The notes below the pieces were generated by a model. That model was not told the origin of the DNA. It made no database searches and saw nothing but the letters and a program-made list of their open reading frames with translations. Shown in pieces: positions 14,590-22,691 of a stretch of DNA of 23,223 nucleotides. The position numbers and the translations under genes are program-made. This stretch comes from JBAUHN01 sp049680295. Lineage in GTDB: Bacteria > Pseudomonadota > Alphaproteobacteria > Rhodobacterales > Rhodobacteraceae. Positions within the stretch are counted from its first letter, which is position 1, and every line of letters begins with the position of its first letter. The DNA lies in the NCBI GenBank assembly GCA_049680295.1, contig JBAUHN010000207.1, positions 1-23,223 of the forward strand. Direction: 5' to 3'.

Positions 14590-15990
14590 ATGGCCACTCA
14601 AAAACTATATGCGGGCGCCAAACTGCGCGAGGTCCGCACCCGGTTGGGACACACCCAAAAAGACTTTGCAGCCAAGCTGGGCGTGTCCTTGCCGTATCTG
14701 AACCAGATGGAGAATAACAACCGTCCGGTCAGCACCACTGTCGTGTTGGGTCTTGCACAGGAATTCGGGCTGGATGTAACAGAATTATCGGTGGGTGATA
14801 GTGAACGGCTGGTCAGTGACATGCGCGAAGCGATGGCCGATCCGGTGTTCACCGGGGACGTGCCGCCGGTCGCCGACTTGCGGCTGACTGCGTCAAACGC
14901 ACCGGCTTTTGCGCGCTCGTTTCTGGAACTTCATCGTAGCTTTAAGCAGATGCAGGAAAGACTGGCCTCACTGGACGAAGCGTTGGGACGCGAAGATGCC
15001 CGCGCCACCCCAAGCCCCTGGGAAGAGGTGCGCGATTTCTTTCACTACTGCGACAATTATATCGACGCGGTTGACCGCACGGCAGAACGGTTTGCAGGTC
15101 GATATACCGAAACCAGAAACGCGCGCGCTGCTGCCCTATCCGCCTTGGCAGAGGCCGGAGTATCCGTTGCTTTTGAAGATACTGATCAGATGCGGGTCTA
15201 TGACCCGACAAATCAGGTATTACGCCTGTCTCAACGCTTGGCCACTGAGACGCAGACATTTCAGATGCTGTTGCAGGTCGCGCTGATCCAACAGGACAAG
15301 TTGCTGGAGGCGACGCTTGATCTGGCGCGGTTTAACAGCCACGAGGCGCGTGCGATTGCCAAAATCGGTCTGGCAAACTATTTCGCCGGGGCGGCACTTA
15401 TGCCCTATGCGGCGTTTCAAAATGTTGCCGCTGATTGCCGCCATGATCTTGAGGTTATGGCCGCGCATTTCGGGGCCTCGATTGAACAGGTGGCGCACCG
15501 TTTGTCGACGCTGCAACGCCCCGGCGCCAAAGGCATTCCGTTCTTTTTCGTACGGGTCGATCAGGCCGGCACGATCACCAAACGCCATTCGGCCACACGG
15601 CTGCATTTTGCCCGCTTTGGCGGCGCATGCCCGCTGTGGAATGTGCACCGCGCCTTTGAACTCCCGGGGCGGTTTTTGCGACAGTTGGCCGAAACACCCG
15701 ATGGCGTGCGCTATATTTCATTGGCGCGCGATGTCTCAAAACCGGCGGGCCGGTTTGGGGCGCCAGTGCGTCGCTTTGCAATTGCCTTGGGCTGCGAGGT
15801 CCGCCACGCGCGTGATCTGGTCTATGCAGACGGGCTGGACATTGGCCGCACATCTGCGTTTGAACCGATCGGCATTTCGTGCCGCATATGCGAACGTAAA
15901 GCCTGTCATCAAAGATCGGTTCCGCCACTTGAACGGCGGCTGGTCGTGGACACCAACAAACGCGGCGTGTTGCCGTATCAGATTCAGTAG
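14590..15990 (+). CDS. pccR: Short-chain fatty acyl-CoA regulator (ScfR family), probable PccR
   Basis: The 466-aa regulator has an XRE-type helix-turn-helix at about residues 8-62 (LREVRTRLGHTQKDFAAKLG, then SLPYLNQMENNNRPVS). Behind it lies a long domain related to the ImmA/IrrE (DUF955) fold; here ANYFAGAALMPY is present but no HExxH zinc-protease motif is seen, so it is a ligand sensor rather than a peptidase. The C-terminal domain ends with a cysteine cluster, CRICERKAC (Cys 431, 434, 439). This is the ScfR architecture, whose member PccR senses propionyl-CoA status and controls pccB. The position next to pccB and the shared half-sites support PccR over the methylcrotonyl or glyoxylate-linked relatives. 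It is convergent with betA, 20 bases apart. Confidence 0.9.
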   Translation: MATQKLYAGAKLREVRTRLGHTQKDFAAKLGVSLPYLNQMENNNRPVSTTVVLGLAQEFGLDVTELSVGDSERLVSDMREAMADPVFTGDVPPVADLRLTASNAPAFARSFLELHRSFKQMQERLASLDEALGREDARATPSPWEEVRDFFHYCDNYIDAVDRTAERFAGRYTETRNARAAALSALAEAGVSVAFEDTDQMRVYDPTNQVLRLSQRLATETQTFQMLLQVALIQQDKLLEATLDLARFNSHEARAIAKIGLANYFAGAALMPYAAFQNVAADCRHDLEVMAAHFGASIEQVAHRLSTLQRPGAKGIPFFFVRVDQAGTITKRHSATRLHFARFGGACPLWNVHRAFELPGRFLRQLAETPDGVRYISLARDVSKPAGRFGAPVRRFAIALGCEVRHARDLVYADGLDIGRTSAFEPIGISCRICERKACHQRSVPPLERRLVVDTNKRGVLPYQIQ

Positions 15991-16010
15991 CGCCCGCGCG
16001 ATCGCCATCG

Positions 16011-17669
16011 CTATCTTTGGTCGGTTTGCCAATTTGGATGCTGCCAGGGCACATCATTTGCAGGCGGCAACAGGTCCTGCCCCAACAAATGGTCCGACAC
16101 TTTTTCGCCCACCATGATCGACGGGGCGTTCAGATTGCCATTGGTAATACGCGGAAAGATACTACTGTCCGCGACGCGCAAATTGTCCACCCCGATGACA
16201 CGCGCCTGCGGGTCAACGACAGCATTTTTATCGCGGCTTTGCCCCATCCGGCATGTGCCGCAAGGGTGATAGGCGCTTTCAGCATGCTCGGCGATGAATG
16301 CGTCCAGTTCCGCGTCTGTCTGAACCCCTGCACCCGGTTGGATTTCGTGTTTGACGAAGGGTTTGAATGCCTCTTGGGCAAAAATCTCTCGTGTCAGACG
16401 GATCGCTGCTCGAAAATCCTCCCAATCCTGCGGCACTGACATATAGTTGAATGCGATTTTCGGGGCATCACCCGGATCAGCAGAACGCAAGGTCACCGCC
16501 CCGCGCGAGGCCGAGCGCATTGGCCCCACATGCGCCTGAAATCCGTGGCCTTCGGCGGCAACTTTACCATCATAACGCACGGCGATGGGCAGGAAATGAT
16601 ACTGGATATCGGGATACGGCACCCCGGCTTTGGAGCGGATAAAGGCCGCGCTTTCAAACTGGTTGGACGCACCATGGCCGGTTTTGGTCAGCAACCATTG
16701 CGCCCCGATCAACGCCTTTGAAAAGATGTTCCAGTGCTTATACAGCGTGATCGGCTGGCTGGCCGCCATCTGGATGTAAAGCTCAAGATGGTCTTGCAGG
16801 TTTTGACCCACACCGGGGCGGTCGGCGGTGACATCAATGCCGTGCTCGGCCAGATGAGCTGCGGGACCAATGCCCGACAGCATCAACAATTTCGGCGAAT
16901 TGATCGAGGACGCGGCCAGCACCACTTCGCGTTTTGCATGGATGATTTCAGTGGTTGAACCACGTTTGACCTCGACGCCGACGGCGCGACCCTCTTGGAT
17001 CACTATCCGCTGTGCAAGCGCCTGAATAATCTGGCAATTTTTGCGTTTTAGCGCCGGGCGCAAATACGCATTGGCGGCAGACCAGCGCCGACCTTTCCAG
17101 ACCGTCTGCTCCATCGGGCCAAAGCCCTCTTGCTGTTGGCCGTTGTAGTCATCTGTTGCCTCGTATCCGGCTTGTTTTCCGGCCTGCACAAATGCGTCAA
17201 ACAACGGATTTTCACGCGGACCCCGGCTGACATGCAAAGGGCCGTCGGTGCCGCGCCAACCCGGATCGCCGCCGTGCCCACCCTCATGCCAATGCTCCAT
17301 TCGTTTGAAATAGGGCAGCACGTCGGCAAACCCCCAGCCGTCGGCACCCGCTTCGGCCCAGTGATCAAAATCCATCGCATGGCCACGGACGTAAACCATG
17401 CCATTGATGCTGGACGATCCCCCAATGACCTTGCCGCGCGGGCAGACCAGTGAGCGGTTGTTCAGATGTGGTTCAGGTTCAGATGAATACCCCCAGTCAT
17501 AGCGTTTCATGTTCATCGGATAGGACAAGGCGGCAGGCATCTGAATGAAGGGACCTGCATCTGTGCCGCCATGTTCAATCACCAAAACCGAACACCCTGC
17601 CGCACTCAGCCGGTAGGCCATCGCGCAGCCGGCACTGCCTGCACCAACAATTACAAAATCCGCTTCCAT
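16011..17669 (-). CDS. betA: Choline dehydrogenase (GMC oxidoreductase)
   Basis: The 552-aa flavoprotein oxidises choline to betaine aldehyde. The FAD-binding Rossmann motif is at the start (DFVIVGAGSAGCAMAYRLS), and the GMC signature CPRGKVIGGSSSINGMVYVRG region lies at about 77-97. The catalytic pair is His 468 in YHPCGTCRMG and Asn 514 in NGNLNAPS, the positions expected from choline oxidase and BetA. The length equals that of bacterial BetA. AAAGG precedes the ATG. It is the last gene of betI-betC-betA, 62 bases after betC across an AT-rich spacer. Related GMC enzymes oxidise other alcohols, but the BetC/BetI context makes choline convincing. The next enzyme, BetB, is not in the window. 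Confidence 0.94.
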   Translation of the reverse strand: MEADFVIVGAGSAGCAMAYRLSAAGCSVLVIEHGGTDAGPFIQMPAALSYPMNMKRYDWGYSSEPEPHLNNRSLVCPRGKVIGGSSSINGMVYVRGHAMDFDHWAEAGADGWGFADVLPYFKRMEHWHEGGHGGDPGWRGTDGPLHVSRGPRENPLFDAFVQAGKQAGYEATDDYNGQQQEGFGPMEQTVWKGRRWSAANAYLRPALKRKNCQIIQALAQRIVIQEGRAVGVEVKRGSTTEIIHAKREVVLAASSINSPKLLMLSGIGPAAHLAEHGIDVTADRPGVGQNLQDHLELYIQMAASQPITLYKHWNIFSKALIGAQWLLTKTGHGASNQFESAAFIRSKAGVPYPDIQYHFLPIAVRYDGKVAAEGHGFQAHVGPMRSASRGAVTLRSADPGDAPKIAFNYMSVPQDWEDFRAAIRLTREIFAQEAFKPFVKHEIQPGAGVQTDAELDAFIAEHAESAYHPCGTCRMGQSRDKNAVVDPQARVIGVDNLRVADSSIFPRITNGNLNAPSIMVGEKVSDHLLGQDLLPPANDVPWQHPNWQTDQR

Positions 17670-17731
17670 CGTGCTTGCCTTTTAGATTAATAGTTTCTCA
17701 CAACGTATTGTTAATGAATAAAACTTTTTCT

Positions 17732-19240
17732 TCACTCACCACGTGGGAAGCGTTTGCTTTCTTCCAGCACGTTCAGGTCCATGTGATTGCGCATATATTG
17801 CTCTGAGGCGAGACGCAGCGGTTGGTAGTCCCATGGATAATGCCCGCCCTGTCGCAATGCGTCATAAACAACCCAACGGCGCGCCTGACTTTTGCGCACA
17901 TCCGCATCGAAAGCATCCAAATCCCAGCGTGCGGCGGATTTGGCGCGCAGGGTCTGCAATGTGCCCTGATGTGCTGGCACCTCGGCCAGATTTTGCAACT
18001 CATGGGGATCGGCCTGCAGATCAAACAATTGATCCGGGTCAAGGCTGCATTGGTTCAGCTTCCATTTGCCATAGCGCAGCGATGTCATGGGGGCATAAGA
18101 CGCCTCGGCTGCATATTCCATCGCCACCGGCGCTGTGCGTTCTTCGCCGCGGCCCAGGGGCGCCAGCGAGGTGCCGGTTGTCCAGTCCATCACCTCTGCC
18201 ATGGAGGCGCCGGCCAAATCGCAAAGGGTCGGGCAGACATCAATCGTTGAGACCGGCGCGTCATAAAGACCCGGCGCCATTTGCGGCGCGCAGATCATCA
18301 AGGGCACCCGTGATGAGCCTTCGTAAAAAGACATCTTGAACCACAGACCGCGTTCGCCCAGCATGTCGCCATGATCCGACACAAAGACGATGATCGCCTC
18401 TTGTCTTGTGTCGTTCAGGGTTTTGATAATCTGGCCGACCTTGTCGTCGAGATAGCTGATGTTCGCGAAATACGCCTGCCGGGAACGGCGGATATTTTCC
18501 GGCGTGATGTCAAAACTGCGCCAGTCATTGGCATCAAAAATCCGTTTCGAATGCGCGTCTTGTTCTTCGTAAGGAATTGCCGGGACTTCGGGCTCTAAAT
18601 GTTCGCAATCATTATATAAATCCCAATATTCCCTGCGCGCCACATAAGGGTCATGCGGATGGGTAAAGCTGACCGTCAGACACCAGGGCCGGTCGTCACC
18701 ACCGCGCGAAAGGTCATAGATTTTGCGCGTCGCCTGAAAAGCGACCTCGTCGTCATATTCCATCTGATTGCTGATTTCCGCAACGCCCGACCCGGTGACG
18801 GAGCCCATGTTGTGATACCACCAGTCAATCCGTTCGCCCGGTTTTCGGTAGTCCGGCGTCCAGCCGAAATCGGCAGGGTAGATATCTGTGGTCAGGCGTT
18901 CCTCGAACCCGTGCAGCTGATCAGGGCCGACAAAATGCATCTTACCCGACAGGCAGGTCTGATAGCCTGTGCGCCGCAAGTGATGGGCGTATGTGGGGAT
19001 TGATGACGCGAATTCGGCTGCGTTGTCATAGACGCCAGTGGCCGAAGGGAGCTGACCCGACATAAACGCCGCCCGCCCCGGGGCGCATAAGGGGCTTGCG
19101 GTATAGGCATTTTGAAACCGCGCTGATCTTTCGGCCAGCGCCTTGAGGTGCGGGGTATGCAGCCAATCGGCAGGTCCGTCCGGGAACAAGGTGCCATTCA
19201 GCTGATCGACCATGATGATCAGGATATTGGGTTTGCTCAT
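17732..19240 (-). CDS. betC: Choline-sulfatase
   Basis: The 502-aa enzyme hydrolyses choline-O-sulfate to choline and sulfate. It is a type I sulfatase: the formylglycine motif is CAPGR (Cys 52 to Arg 56), which must be modified by a separate enzyme not seen here. Metal and sulfate ligands are visible as Asp 12 (MVDQLN), Lys 100/His 102 (SGKMHF), His 194/196 (THPHDP) and Asp 289/His 290 (VSDHGDMLGE). The C-terminal extension (WDLDAFDADVRKSQARRWVV, then HYPWDYQP) is typical of choline-sulfatases. No signal peptide, so cytoplasmic. Its ATG overlaps the betI stop by four bases (ATGA), so the two are translationally coupled. Confidence 0.95.
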   Translation of the reverse strand: MSKPNILIIMVDQLNGTLFPDGPADWLHTPHLKALAERSARFQNAYTASPLCAPGRAAFMSGQLPSATGVYDNAAEFASSIPTYAHHLRRTGYQTCLSGKMHFVGPDQLHGFEERLTTDIYPADFGWTPDYRKPGERIDWWYHNMGSVTGSGVAEISNQMEYDDEVAFQATRKIYDLSRGGDDRPWCLTVSFTHPHDPYVARREYWDLYNDCEHLEPEVPAIPYEEQDAHSKRIFDANDWRSFDITPENIRRSRQAYFANISYLDDKVGQIIKTLNDTRQEAIIVFVSDHGDMLGERGLWFKMSFYEGSSRVPLMICAPQMAPGLYDAPVSTIDVCPTLCDLAGASMAEVMDWTTGTSLAPLGRGEERTAPVAMEYAAEASYAPMTSLRYGKWKLNQCSLDPDQLFDLQADPHELQNLAEVPAHQGTLQTLRAKSAARWDLDAFDADVRKSQARRWVVYDALRQGGHYPWDYQPLRLASEQYMRNHMDLNVLEESKRFPRGE

Positions 19241-19812
19241 TTTGACCGCTCCAGCAGAATATCAAGGGTAGACAGCGCCGAGGTGCGCGCCATATCAGCG
19301 CTGGCAGATCGCGCCAGAGCCGCGCGCAGGTACAACCCGTCGATCAGGGCAGCCAGCGTTTGCGCATCGCGGTCTGGCGTTTTGCTAATGGGGCGCAACG
19401 CATGGGTCAGATTGGATTGCAGACGTTTTTGGTAAAGTTTTAGCAGTTGCAGCGTATGAACGTTTGTCTGGGCTTGCGCATAAAGCGTCATCCAGGCGCT
19501 GATTGTGCTGGGCGCAAAGCATGAAGGGGCAAAACAGGCCTCGATCAAAGCAGCTGCACGTTCGCGCGGGGTCGTTGCATGGGCCAAGGCGCGCAGAACC
19601 TCGCCCCGAAATTCGACCAGTATGTGGCGCATTGCGGCCAGAAAAATCTGATCCTTGCCACCAAAATAGTGATGCGCCAGCGCGCTCGACATTCCGGCCC
19701 GGCGCGCGATCTGCCCGACGGTCACATCCAGCGAACCGACAGCGCCTATTTCCTCGATCGTGGCTTTGACCAAAGCCGACCGCCTGATGGGTTCCATTCC
19801 GACCTTGGGCAT
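19237..19812 (-). CDS. betI: TetR-family repressor of choline metabolism (BetI)
   Basis: The 191-aa regulator starts MPKVGMEPIRR, the classic BetI N-terminus, so I chose the ATG at 19812 rather than the in-frame one at 19848. The helix-turn-helix is at about 28-50 (LDVTVGQIARRAGMSSALAH and HYF). The rest is a helical ligand-binding domain. BetI proteins repress their own operon and release DNA when choline is bound. It is the first gene of betI-betC-betA, with a 4-base overlap to betC. An inverted repeat matching a BetI-type site lies 52 bases upstream, over the -35 of the likely promoter. Confidence 0.93.
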   Translation of the reverse strand: MPKVGMEPIRRSALVKATIEEIGAVGSLDVTVGQIARRAGMSSALAHHYFGGKDQIFLAAMRHILVEFRGEVLRALAHATTPRERAAALIEACFAPSCFAPSTISAWMTLYAQAQTNVHTLQLLKLYQKRLQSNLTHALRPISKTPDRDAQTLAALIDGLYLRAALARSASADMARTSALSTLDILLERSK

Positions 19813-19863
19813 TGCACATCCATTCTGGGTAAGCCGCGACAAGACCACCTTATGTGCTTTTTT

Positions 19864-19877
19864 ATTGACTGGTCAAT
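19864..19877 (-). promoter_or_regulatory. betI: Likely BetI operator in the betICA promoter
   Basis: ATTGAC-TG-GTCAAT is a perfect 6-bp inverted repeat, and ATTGA-N4-TCAAT is the usual core of BetI-type sites. In the minus sense the repeat contains TTGACC, and CATAAG follows after 16 bases, giving a -35/-10 pair. Repressor binding here would block RNA polymerase. Confidence 0.6.
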
Positions 19878-19906
19878 CAACAAAGCCAAGCGTCGCGTGG
19901 ACGTGT

Positions 19907-20812
19907 TTAAAACTTGGTGGCGTTTGGCGGTGGCGTGACAGGTTTGCGTTTGCTCACGGTCTCGCGCCAGGTGATAAAAGTGACCGACAGCAAAATCACG
20001 ACGCCGCCCACAACGACCCAGACATCAACCGCTTCGTCAAACACCAGCGCCCCCAGCAGAACCGCCCAAATCAATTGGGTAAACGTCACCGGCTGCGTCA
20101 CCATTACCGGTGCCGCAGCAAAGGCCAGCGTCATTGAATAATGCCCCGCGGTCGCAAAACAGGCGACCCCGAACAGCAACACAAGATCCCCCAGCGAAGG
20201 CGTAACCCAATTGGCCAAAGCGAAGGGCGCCAGACAGATCGTGACAAAGATCGACAACATAGCAACGACAACGGCAGGGCGCGCTTCGTCTGCGACAATT
20301 TTGGCGGTCAGGTAGGATACGGCAAACACGACTGCTGCAAACAACATGGCAAGGTGGCCGCTGTTCACTTCGCGAAAGCCAGGACGCAAAATGATCGCCG
20401 CACCGACAAGGGCCGCAATGACGGCGGCAATCCGGCGCAGCGCCAGTTTTTCGCCCAAAAACAACGCGGCACCCAAGGTGACATAGATCGGCGCGAGATA
20501 ATTCATCGCCGTGACATCTGCGATCGGGATGCGCACCATGGCGTAAAACCACAGCATTACACCAAAGGCGTGGCACAAACCGCGGGTCGCAAAAAGCCGC
20601 CAAAGCCGCGGCGTCAAATTGGCTTTGCGCAGCGATCCAATGGCGGGGATCAGAAAAACAAGGCCCAGCGCATAGCGCAGAAACGCGGTTTCAGCCGGCG
20701 GGACGCGCGGGCCCATATATTTGACCAATGCCGTTACCGCGATAAAGCACAGGCCCGTCGTGAGCATCCAGAAGATACCGGCAACAGGTCGATTGGGCTT
20801 CGCGGATGTCAT
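19907..20812 (-). CDS. EamA/DMT-superfamily transporter
   Basis: From the ATG at 20812 the protein has 301 residues and about ten membrane helices in two EamA repeats. The first repeat begins GIFWMLTTGLCFIAVTALVKY; typical EamA segments follow, such as ADVTAMNYLAPIYVTLGAALFLGEKLALRRI (about 98-130), and the second repeat starts near residue 150. The C-terminus is short and basic (SKRKPVTPPPN). A longer open frame starts at 21226, but its extra part lies opposite the LysE gene and is not protein-like. Substrates of this family (metabolites, amino acids, osmolytes) cannot be predicted. It lies 94 bases upstream of betI in the same direction but is probably separate because betI has its own promoter. 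Confidence 0.88.
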   Translation of the reverse strand: MTSAKPNRPVAGIFWMLTTGLCFIAVTALVKYMGPRVPPAETAFLRYALGLVFLIPAIGSLRKANLTPRLWRLFATRGLCHAFGVMLWFYAMVRIPIADVTAMNYLAPIYVTLGAALFLGEKLALRRIAAVIAALVGAAIILRPGFREVNSGHLAMLFAAVVFAVSYLTAKIVADEARPAVVVAMLSIFVTICLAPFALANWVTPSLGDLVLLFGVACFATAGHYSMTLAFAAAPVMVTQPVTFTQLIWAVLLGALVFDEAVDVWVVVGGVVILLSVTFITWRETVSKRKPVTPPPNATKF

Positions 20813-20868
20813 GTGGCATACACATCTGAATTCACTTAGCGCTGCAAGCCCTGATGGGGTGTCATGCG

Positions 20869-21471
20869 CTAGAAAAACAACAGCTTGGCCGCAATGGACC
20901 ACATTGTCATTGCGATCAAAGCATCCAGAATTTGCCAACTGCGCGGGTGCGCAAACAACGGTTGCAACGCCCTTGCCCCATAACCCAGCGCAAAGAAAAA
21001 GCAGAAACTTGCCAACACAGCCCCCGATCCAAAGGCCAGTCGATTGTCGTATTGCGCCGAAATCGACCCGATCAGCACGACCGTGTCCAGATAGACATGC
21101 GGGTTCAAAAAGGTCAGCGCTAAAAGCGTCAGTATCGTGGCTTTCAGGCTGGGCTCGACACGCCCTTCGGCGTGCAATGTCTGGCCGCCGTTCCACGCGG
21201 ACACTGCATTGCGGTAGCCATACCATAGCAAAAACGCTGACCCGCCGTAGCGCATCGCGTTTTCAAACCACGGAACCGCCGTCGCCAAAGACCCAAATCC
21301 AGCCACACCCGCTGCGATCAGCGCGGCGTCGGATGCACCGCAGGTCAGACAGACCCAAAACACATAACGACGGCGCAAACCCTGCCGCAGAACAAAGGCA
21401 TTCTGCGCGCCAATCGCAAGGATAAGCGTCAGGCTAAGCAGAAAGCCGGGCAAGACTGTATCGAATATCAT
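20869..21471 (-). CDS. LysE/ArgO-family amino-acid exporter
   Basis: The 200-aa protein has five to six membrane helices and the LysE family hallmarks AIGAQNAFVLRQGL (19-32) and LNPHVYLDTVVLIG (122-135), the latter being typical of the ArgO/LysE branch that exports basic amino acids. The length fits the family. No LysR-type regulator (ArgP/LysG) is adjacent, although such regulators usually lie divergently beside lysE or argO. Instead, the 286-base upstream region is rich in inverted repeats (21554-21632). It is followed after 56 bases by the DMT transporter on the same strand, which may be cotranscribed. Confidence 0.88.
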   Translation of the reverse strand: MIFDTVLPGFLLSLTLILAIGAQNAFVLRQGLRRRYVFWVCLTCGASDAALIAAGVAGFGSLATAVPWFENAMRYGGSAFLLWYGYRNAVSAWNGGQTLHAEGRVEPSLKATILTLLALTFLNPHVYLDTVVLIGSISAQYDNRLAFGSGAVLASFCFFFALGYGARALQPLFAHPRSWQILDALIAMTMWSIAAKLLFF

Positions 21472-21553
21472 CTGGTCACCAATTTGGGTGAAAGATGCCT
21501 ACCTACGACGGACCTAACCCTCAAGCGGAAAGACCCGTGGTGTTTGCCTTTCA

Positions 21554-21632
21554 AATTTTGCACGGATTTTCGCAATTTACGCCTTGCCGCATACCCGCTG
21601 CGGGCGTATTGCAAAATTCCGAAATTATTCGG
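21554..21632. other. Nested inverted repeats upstream of the LysE-family gene
   Basis: AATTTTGC (21554-21561) and GCAAAATT (21611-21618) are perfect 8-bp inverted repeats about 50 bases apart. Between them, TACGCC (21578-21583) pairs with GGCGTA (21603-21608), and CCGCA (21587-21591) with TGCGG (21599-21603). GCAA (21572-21575) could instead extend the inner stem with TTGC (21609-21612). Next to it CCGAA-ATTA-TTCGG (21619-21632) is another small hairpin. It could be a structured leader of the exporter mRNA or a cluster of operator sites; I do not recognise a known riboswitch. Confidence 0.45.
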
Positions 21633-21714
21633 AGCGACGGAAGCCTCACAAAAACGTGAACGATTTCAACCGCATCACAGTAATCTCATCAATGATGATT
21701 GGCGTATACACTTT

Positions 21715-21737
21715 TGTTCCCCATATAGTAGGGAACA
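21715..21737 (+). promoter_or_regulatory. Perfect palindrome over the likely promoter of the 81-aa gene
   Basis: TGTTCCC (21715-21721) and GGGAACA (21731-21737) are perfect 7-bp inverted repeats around CATATAGTA. The spacer contains CATATA/TATAGT, a plausible -10, and TTGGCG at 21699-21704 is 17 bases upstream of CATATA. A repressor bound here would cover the -10. It is not the direct repeat GTTC-N7-GTTC of alphaproteobacterial LexA. Confidence 0.5.
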
Positions 21738-21757
21738 GGCGACAAAGGCATAGCAAG

Positions 21758-22003
21758 ATGTTTGACGATACACATTCTCTCGATCTGACTGACAAAGAAA
21801 TGGACCTTATTCAGGCGGCGCTTCACACGCAAAAGAAAATCCTGTCTGTGCAAAGCAAAGCAGGCGGATCCCTTGCCAAAGCGCGGCTAAACGACTTGAC
21901 CCAGCTTTTGGGGCGGCTCAAACGGCAGACCCCTGCCCCGTGCGCAAGCAAGTATTCTGATGGTCCCTTGGGCCGGATGGCAAAATCGCTGTTTTGCATC
22001 TGA
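21758..22003 (+). CDS. Small 81-aa protein of unknown function
   Basis: The protein begins MFDDTHSLDLTDKEMDLIQAA and continues with a helical segment (ALHTQKKILSVQSKAGGSLA and KARLNDLTQLLGRLKRQ), then a loop and a conserved-looking tail, GRMAKSLFCI. It is soluble and predicted mostly helical. The frame stays open upstream to 21584, but the upstream part is not protein-like. AAAGG at 21744-21748 is a fair ribosome binding site for the ATG at 21758. The palindrome at 21715-21737 suggests specific regulation. I do not know its function. It is convergent with the methyltransferase gene. Confidence 0.6.
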   Translation: MFDDTHSLDLTDKEMDLIQAALHTQKKILSVQSKAGGSLAKARLNDLTQLLGRLKRQTPAPCASKYSDGPLGRMAKSLFCI

Positions 22004-22016
22004 AATTGAACAGGTA

Positions 22017-22035
22017 GCGCGCCAGTTTGGCGCGT
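22017..22035. terminator. GC-rich hairpin between convergent genes
   Basis: CGCGCCA (22018-22024), loop GTT, TGGCGCG (22028-22034): a perfect 7-bp stem that a G-T pair can extend. It sits in the 46-base gap between the 81-aa gene and the methyltransferase gene, where a bidirectional terminator would be expected. There is no T-run on either side, so efficiency is doubtful. Confidence 0.35.
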
Positions 22036-22049
22036 GCCGCGGCCGTAGT

Positions 22050-22667
22050 TCAAGCGGGCGATTCCTGCGGCGCAAACACCAGCCAATCCCACGAAATATT
22101 GGCCGATTTATTGGCTTCCTGAACGGAACTGGCCGGGACAGTTGCCAGATGTCGCAACCCCGTCACCCGCGCCATATCCACCACATCCTTCGCCGTTGTT
22201 GGATACGCTGGCCGCGAGGCCACCCCTTGGCCGCTTCGCAATGATAAGATCAAGGTCGCGGAGCGCGCCAAAAGGCGGCCCAGAACCGGTAGCGCTGTTT
22301 TGCGCTCTGCCTCAGTCAGGTGATGCCAAACAGCGCTGAGCAAGATAAAATCAAACCGGCGCTGACGCTGCGACACATGCACAAGATCGGGCAATCTGTC
22401 GTCAATCCATTCAACGCCATGGTGTGGGCAGGCCGCAGCTGCATCCCGAAACGCCACCACCGGTTCGACGGCCACCACATGATGCCCACATCCAGACAGC
22501 CAGATCGCATCGCGTCCTGTGCCAGCCCCGACATCCAACACTTGCGCGGGCGCTTGGGGCAGAAACGCTGACACCGGTGCAAAAAGGATCTCGGACGACA
22601 CCGCCCTGTACCGCGGAATCAGGTTTTCAGCATCCGCGCAGTATCCATCAATGACCTGTGCGCTCAC
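22050..22667 (-). CDS. Class I SAM-dependent methyltransferase
   Basis: The 205-aa protein has the SAM-binding motif I VLDVGAGTGRDAIWL (43-57), an acidic residue after the second strand (VVAVEP, about 63-69), and a later FDFILLSAVWHHLTEAER segment corresponding to motif IV with the helix behind it. This is a small Methyltransf_11/25-type fold. The substrate cannot be inferred. The ATG at 22667 lies 24 bases before the end of the YebC-family gene in transcriptional order, so the two are likely cotranscribed. The C-terminus (SANISWDWLVFAPQ) is not distinctive. Confidence 0.85.
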   Translation of the reverse strand: MSAQVIDGYCADAENLIPRYRAVSSEILFAPVSAFLPQAPAQVLDVGAGTGRDAIWLSGCGHHVVAVEPVVAFRDAAAACPHHGVEWIDDRLPDLVHVSQRQRRFDFILLSAVWHHLTEAERKTALPVLGRLLARSATLILSLRSGQGVASRPAYPTTAKDVVDMARVTGLRHLATVPASSVQEANKSANISWDWLVFAPQESPA

Positions 22668-22691
22668 CGCGGCACCTGGTAAAAATTGGCC

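Noticed and set aside
15998..16011. Hairpin GCGAT-CGCC-ATCGC between the regulator and betA as a terminator
   Set aside because: Only a 5-bp stem with no T-run in either direction; too weak to call.
20813..21226. N-terminal extension of the DMT transporter frame by 138 codons
   Set aside because: The extension is antisense-free but out of frame with the LysE gene on the same strand and is not transporter-like; the family start at 20812 is convincing.
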